From assembly GCF_001999725.1 (NCBI RefSeq), contig NZ_MDDP01000004.1:124001-188000 (forward strand): a stretch of 64,000 bases of DNA, read 5' to 3'. Source of the stretch: Cellulophaga omnivescoria. Lineage in GTDB: Bacteria; Bacteroidota; Bacteroidia; Flavobacteriales; Flavobacteriaceae. The translations under genes and the position numbers were made by a program. Under the pieces are notes generated by a model that saw nothing but the letters and a program-made list of their open reading frames with translations, was not told the origin of the DNA and ran no database searches. Numbering within the stretch: position 1 is the first letter of the stretch; every line of letters starts with the position of its first letter. Positions 60,729 through 64,000 of this stretch are shown one piece after another.

Positions 60729-61370
60729 ATGAGAAAATTAGGAGTTTTAGTATTCATATTAATTGCAAATGTATCATTTGCTCAAAATTCCGCTAAGGCA
60801 AAAGCTTTATTAGACCAAGTTTATAATAAAGTTACCAGTTATGATAACATTTTTGTAGACTTTAAACACTCGCTTCATAATAGTGAAGCTAATATAAACA
60901 GAGAAACAAGAGGTGACGTTACTTTGCAAGGTGAAAAATACTTATTTAACTATTTAGGCTCTATGCAGTTGTTTGATGGTAAAAAAGTATATACAGTTGT
61001 ACCAGATAACGAAGAAGTTACTATTGAAGATAAATCTAACGATGATAACGCAATTACACCTTCTAAAATGTTAACTTTTTATAAAACAGGCCACAATTAT
61101 GCTTGGGATAAGTTGCAGACTATTAACGGAAGAAAAATACAGTACATAAAATTAATTCCAATAGATTCTAATTCCGAAATTAAATCTAGATTATTAGGTA
61201 TAGATGTAGAAACAAAACATATTTACAACCTTATAGAAACTGGTGATAATGGTACAAAAACCACAATTACTGTTAATTCTTTTAAAACAAATCAAACTTT
61301 ATCAAAAAGCTTATTTACTTTTGACCTAAAAAAGTACGAAGATAACGGGTACTATATCATAAGAAATTAA
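60729..61370 (+). CDS. lolA: LolA-like periplasmic lipoprotein carrier
   Basis: A 213-residue periplasmic protein with a signal peptide (about 1-18, ending VSFAQ). The half-barrel fold is marked by VYNKVTSYDNIFVDFKHSL and KYLFNYLGSMQLFDGKKVYT. LolA shuttles lipoproteins from the LolCDE complex to the outer membrane. It lies 21 bases after ftsK and four bases before the lptF/G-type gene. Bacteroidota often have more than one LolA-like protein, so the exact role is not settled. Confidence 0.88.
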   Translation: MRKLGVLVFILIANVSFAQNSAKAKALLDQVYNKVTSYDNIFVDFKHSLHNSEANINRETRGDVTLQGEKYLFNYLGSMQLFDGKKVYTVVPDNEEVTIEDKSNDDNAITPSKMLTFYKTGHNYAWDKLQTINGRKIQYIKLIPIDSNSEIKSRLLGIDVETKHIYNLIETGDNGTKTTITVNSFKTNQTLSKSLFTFDLKKYEDNGYYIIRN

Positions 61371-61374
61371 GCCA

Positions 61375-62880
61375 TTGAAATTATTAGATCGTTACATTCT
61401 AACAAAGTTTCTTTTTAACTTTTTCAGTTCGTTTGCAATATTGATGTTAATCTTCATATTTCAAACGATCTGGTTGTATATAGGAGACTTAGCTGGTAAA
61501 GGATTAGACTTAGAAATTATAGGTAAGTTTATATTTTACTTTATGCCTAGTTTAATAGACAAAGTATTGCCGTTAACGGTGGTACTTTCTTCTATTTTAA
61601 CCTTTGGCACACTAGCAGAAAATTATGAATTTGCTGCTATGAAAGCTTCTGGTATTTCTTTACAACGAGCAATGCGTACCATTATTGTTTTTGTTTTATT
61701 CTTAGGCGTTGTTGCTTTCTTTTTCGCAAACAATGTTGCACCTGCTGCTGCGCATAAAATATATAATCTAAAGCGTAATATTGGTAATGTAAAACCTGCC
61801 GCTATTATTGCTGAAGGCATTTTTAGTGATTTTGAAGGTATGAATATTAAGGTTGATAAAAAATCTGGTGAAAATGACCGTTTTTTAGAAAATATAATCA
61901 TCCATAAAAAATCTAATAACATTATTAGTAACGTTGTTATTAAAGCTAAAAAAGGAGAATTAGTTAGTAGTGAAGACTCTGATATTGTACAACTTATACT
62001 TAAAGATGGTAATTATTATGAAGATGTACAGTCTAAAAACAGTAAAACAAAACTAAAAGTACCATTTGCAAAGGCTAAATTTAATGAGTATATCATTAAC
62101 ATTCAGCTAACAGATATGGGCGATCAGGACTTAGAAGAAGACCGTAAGGTAGATACTGAAAAAATGAAAAAAGTATCTAGACTTATAGTTGATATAGATT
62201 CGATAAGAAATGATAATATAAAAACAATAAAAGCATTTTCTAAGAATATTTCTATTAGAGCTGGCGCATTTAAATCTGACTACGGTTATAAAAAACCTAA
62301 ACCAATGTTAGATGAAGCTTCACAAAAAGAAGACGAGAAAACAACCACAAAAAAAATTAAAAAAGACAGTTTACTATATACAGGAGATATAGCCAGCTTG
62401 TATGAAGAACCAATGCAATTACAACTATATAGCTCTGCGCATAGTGCTACAACCAATGTTTTAAGTTCTGTAAGCGCCAGAAAAAAAGAGCTAGACATAA
62501 AATACCAGCGTTACAACATACATATTTTAGCCCTACATAGTAAATATGCTTTGGCTTTTTCTTGTATTATTTTATTTTTTGTTGGTGCGCCTTTGGGTGC
62601 AATTATTAGAAAAGGCGGTATGGGGTTACCAATGGTAATTGCCATTGTACTTTTCTTAGCCTATTACTTTTTAGGAGTATTTGTGGGCAACTCTGCTAAA
62701 GTTGGTAAAATACCGCCGGCACTAGCTGCTTGGATACCTACACTAGTTATGCTACCACTAGGTGTATTTTTAACTATAAGAGCAACAAATGATAAAGGCT
62801 TAATTACTTTTGGCGATATCATTTACCTAATAAAAAAACAGTTTACTAAAAATTCCAAGACTAAAACTAATGGAAAATAA
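61375..62880 (+). CDS. LptF/LptG-family permease
   Basis: A 501-residue protein starting at TTG. Helices are at about 12-35, 58-80 and 98-120, then a large periplasmic domain (about 135-370, with a charged stretch near 300-330), and three more helices after about 385. It is half of the LPS-export ABC transporter (LptB2FG). Whether this is LptF or LptG is not clear from the sequence. It overlaps ribB by 11 bases. Confidence 0.9.
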   Translation: MKLLDRYILTKFLFNFFSSFAILMLIFIFQTIWLYIGDLAGKGLDLEIIGKFIFYFMPSLIDKVLPLTVVLSSILTFGTLAENYEFAAMKASGISLQRAMRTIIVFVLFLGVVAFFFANNVAPAAAHKIYNLKRNIGNVKPAAIIAEGIFSDFEGMNIKVDKKSGENDRFLENIIIHKKSNNIISNVVIKAKKGELVSSEDSDIVQLILKDGNYYEDVQSKNSKTKLKVPFAKAKFNEYIINIQLTDMGDQDLEEDRKVDTEKMKKVSRLIVDIDSIRNDNIKTIKAFSKNISIRAGAFKSDYGYKKPKPMLDEASQKEDEKTTTKKIKKDSLLYTGDIASLYEEPMQLQLYSSAHSATTNVLSSVSARKKELDIKYQRYNIHILALHSKYALAFSCIILFFVGAPLGAIIRKGGMGLPMVIAIVLFLAYYFLGVFVGNSAKVGKIPPALAAWIPTLVMLPLGVFLTIRATNDKGLITFGDIIYLIKKQFTKNSKTKTNGK

Positions 62881-64000
62881 AATACAGTTAAATACAATTG
62901 AAGAAGCAATAGAAGACATCCGTAAAGGAAAAGTTATTATTGTTGTTGATGATGAAGACCGAGAAAATGAAGGTGATTTTGTAGCTGCTGCAGAAGCTGT
63001 AACACCAGAGATGATAAACTTTATGGCCACTCATGGTCGTGGTTTAATTTGTGCTCCTTTAACAGAAGGTCGTTGTAAAGAATTAGGTTTACACGCAATG
63101 GTTACTAATAATACTGACCCTATGGAAACTGCTTTTACAGTTTCTGTAGATTTAAAAGGAAAAGGTGTTACTACAGGTATTTCTGCTGGAGACAGAGCTG
63201 CAACGGTTAAGGCTTTTACAGATAACGAAACTAAAGCTCAAGATTTAGCTAGACCAGGACATATTTTTCCTTTAATTGCTAAAGAAGGTGGAGTTTTACG
63301 TAGAACAGGGCACACAGAAGCTGCAATTGATTTTGCACGTTTAGCAGGGTTTAAACCAGCTGGTGTTATTGTAGAAATAATGAACGAAGACGGCTCTATG
63401 GCTCGTTTACCACAATTGATAGATGTTGCTAAAAAATTTAATTTAAAGGTTGTTTCTATTGAAGCTCTTGTTGCCTATAGAATGGAACACGATAGCCTTA
63501 TTGAAAAGAAAGAACAATTTACAATTGAAACTCGTTTTGGTGAATTTAGACTACACGCTTACCAACAAACAACTAATGACCAAATACATATAGCGCTTAC
63601 CAAAGGCAGCTGGAATAAGGATGAACAAATACTTACGCGTATAAATTCTACCTTAGTAAATAATGATATTTTAGGTACGCTAACTAATAATCCTGACCAA
63701 AAGTTAGAGGATATGTTTGCTGCAATTAATAAAGAAGGTAAGGGAGCTATGGTTTTTATAAATCAAGAATCTCAATCTTTAAACTTACTAAATAGACTAT
63801 CTCAACTAAAAAAGCTACAAGGAAATGGCTTAGTTAAAGCTCCTAAAGTAGAAATGGACAGTAGAGATTTTGGTGTAGGTGCACAAATTTTACACGATTT
63901 AAATATTAGCAAAGTAAAACTACTTACAAATACAACGCAAAGTAGACGTGTAGGTATTGTTGGTTACGGACTAGAAATTATAGATTACGTTACCTACTAA
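62870..64000 (+). CDS. ribB: 3,4-dihydroxy-2-butanone 4-phosphate synthase with degenerate GTP cyclohydrolase II domain
   Basis: A 376-residue fusion, complete, with its stop at the last base. The N-terminal RibB domain (about 1-205) keeps the active-site RENEGDF (31-37), [10 protein letters not shown] and [11 protein letters not shown]. The C-terminal GCH II-like part (about 210-376) still has [10 protein letters not shown] and [10 protein letters not shown]. The zinc-binding cysteines, however, are gone: [18 protein letters not shown] stands where SEC and RCDC are expected. It should make the four-carbon riboflavin precursor but not open GTP, so another RibA must exist. Confidence 0.92.
   Translation: MENKIQLNTIEEAIEDIRKGKVIIVVDDEDRENEGDFVAAAEAVTPEMINFMATHGRGLICAPLTEGRCKELGLHAMVTNNTDPMETAFTVSVDLKGKGVTTGISAGDRAATVKAFTDNETKAQDLARPGHIFPLIAKEGGVLRRTGHTEAAIDFARLAGFKPAGVIVEIMNEDGSMARLPQLIDVAKKFNLKVVSIEALVAYRMEHDSLIEKKEQFTIETRFGEFRLHAYQQTTNDQIHIALTKGSWNKDEQILTRINSTLVNNDILGTLTNNPDQKLEDMFAAINKEGKGAMVFINQESQSLNLLNRLSQLKKLQGNGLVKAPKVEMDSRDFGVGAQILHDLNISKVKLLTNTTQSRRVGIVGYGLEIIDYVTY

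Noticed and set aside
62780-62870. FMN riboswitch before ribB
   Set aside because: ribB starts inside the preceding gene, so there is no leader that could hold one.
1-64000. CRISPR arrays, insertion sequences, prophage, tRNA or rRNA genes
   Set aside because: No regularly spaced repeats, transposases, phage genes or cloverleaf-capable stretches were seen on reading the gaps; a dedicated tRNA scan could still be run.

Overview
The window is AT-rich, gene-dense bacterial chromosome from a member of the Bacteroidota, almost certainly a marine-type Flavobacteriaceae. Supporting signs are: a SusC/SusD pair with a FecI-type ECF sigma and FecR anti-sigma, a TonB receptor with an N-terminal carboxypeptidase-like domain, several small families that I know mainly from flavobacteria (DUF6146, DUF6787 and DUF6952, named from memory), and Bacteroidota-type promoters (TTTG about 20 bases upstream of TAnnTTTG). 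No rRNA, tRNA, CRISPR array, insertion sequence or prophage was seen. Most of the window is housekeeping DNA. The longest stretch without a gene (4101-4401) holds a phased set of palindromes.

Layout, 1-20 kb: start of a proline dehydrogenase (leaves the window), aroB, a small unknown gene, a DinB-like protein, an Lrp regulator, an M14 carboxypeptidase divergent from an XRE-type regulator, a lipoprotein, a sterol-desaturase-type hydroxylase, topoisomerase IV (parE-parC), ychF, a TonB receptor, a ferredoxin divergent from a LuxC-type acyl-CoA reductase, serC-serA, and a DUF937 protein. 19.6-20.4 kb holds two small envelope genes.

20.5-29.9 kb is the most accessory part: ECF sigma, FecR, a SusC with a signalling STN domain, SusD, an exported metallophosphoesterase and an unknown lipoprotein. 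It reads as a self-regulated outer-membrane uptake locus whose only visible enzyme is a phosphoesterase, so the cargo is probably a phosphorylated organic compound rather than a simple glycan.

30-47 kb: a sulfite-dehydrogenase-like pair (molybdoenzyme plus monoheme cytochrome) with two small membrane proteins and folE; an ABC ATPase, CPBP protease and TIGR02757 gene set; 5-oxoprolinase pxpA-pxpB-pxpC with an NRAMP-fold transporter lacking the usual metal-site residues; yifB; a penicillin-acylase-family Ntn hydrolase; tilS, pabB and an FMN reductase in one unit; and a DUF1624-type membrane acyltransferase.

47-64 kb: a double CDGSH protein, thiD, lpdA, an Lrp regulator divergent from a methionine gamma-lyase-like PLP enzyme and an NhaC-family transporter (a sulfur amino acid module), then a dense peroxide-defence stretch (peroxiredoxin, thioredoxin-like protein, DUF6952, catalase with an ankyrin partner, thiol peroxidase). 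A tight operon then runs tpx-dgkA-ftsK-lolA-lptF/G-ribB. The RibB protein carries a GTP cyclohydrolase II-like domain that has lost its zinc cysteines. It ends exactly at the window edge.

The points that most deserve a second look are the palindromes set 21 bases apart at 4143-4238, the phosphoesterase SusCD locus, the altered NRAMP protein beside 5-oxoprolinase, the sulfur amino acid module, and the degenerate RibB fusion.
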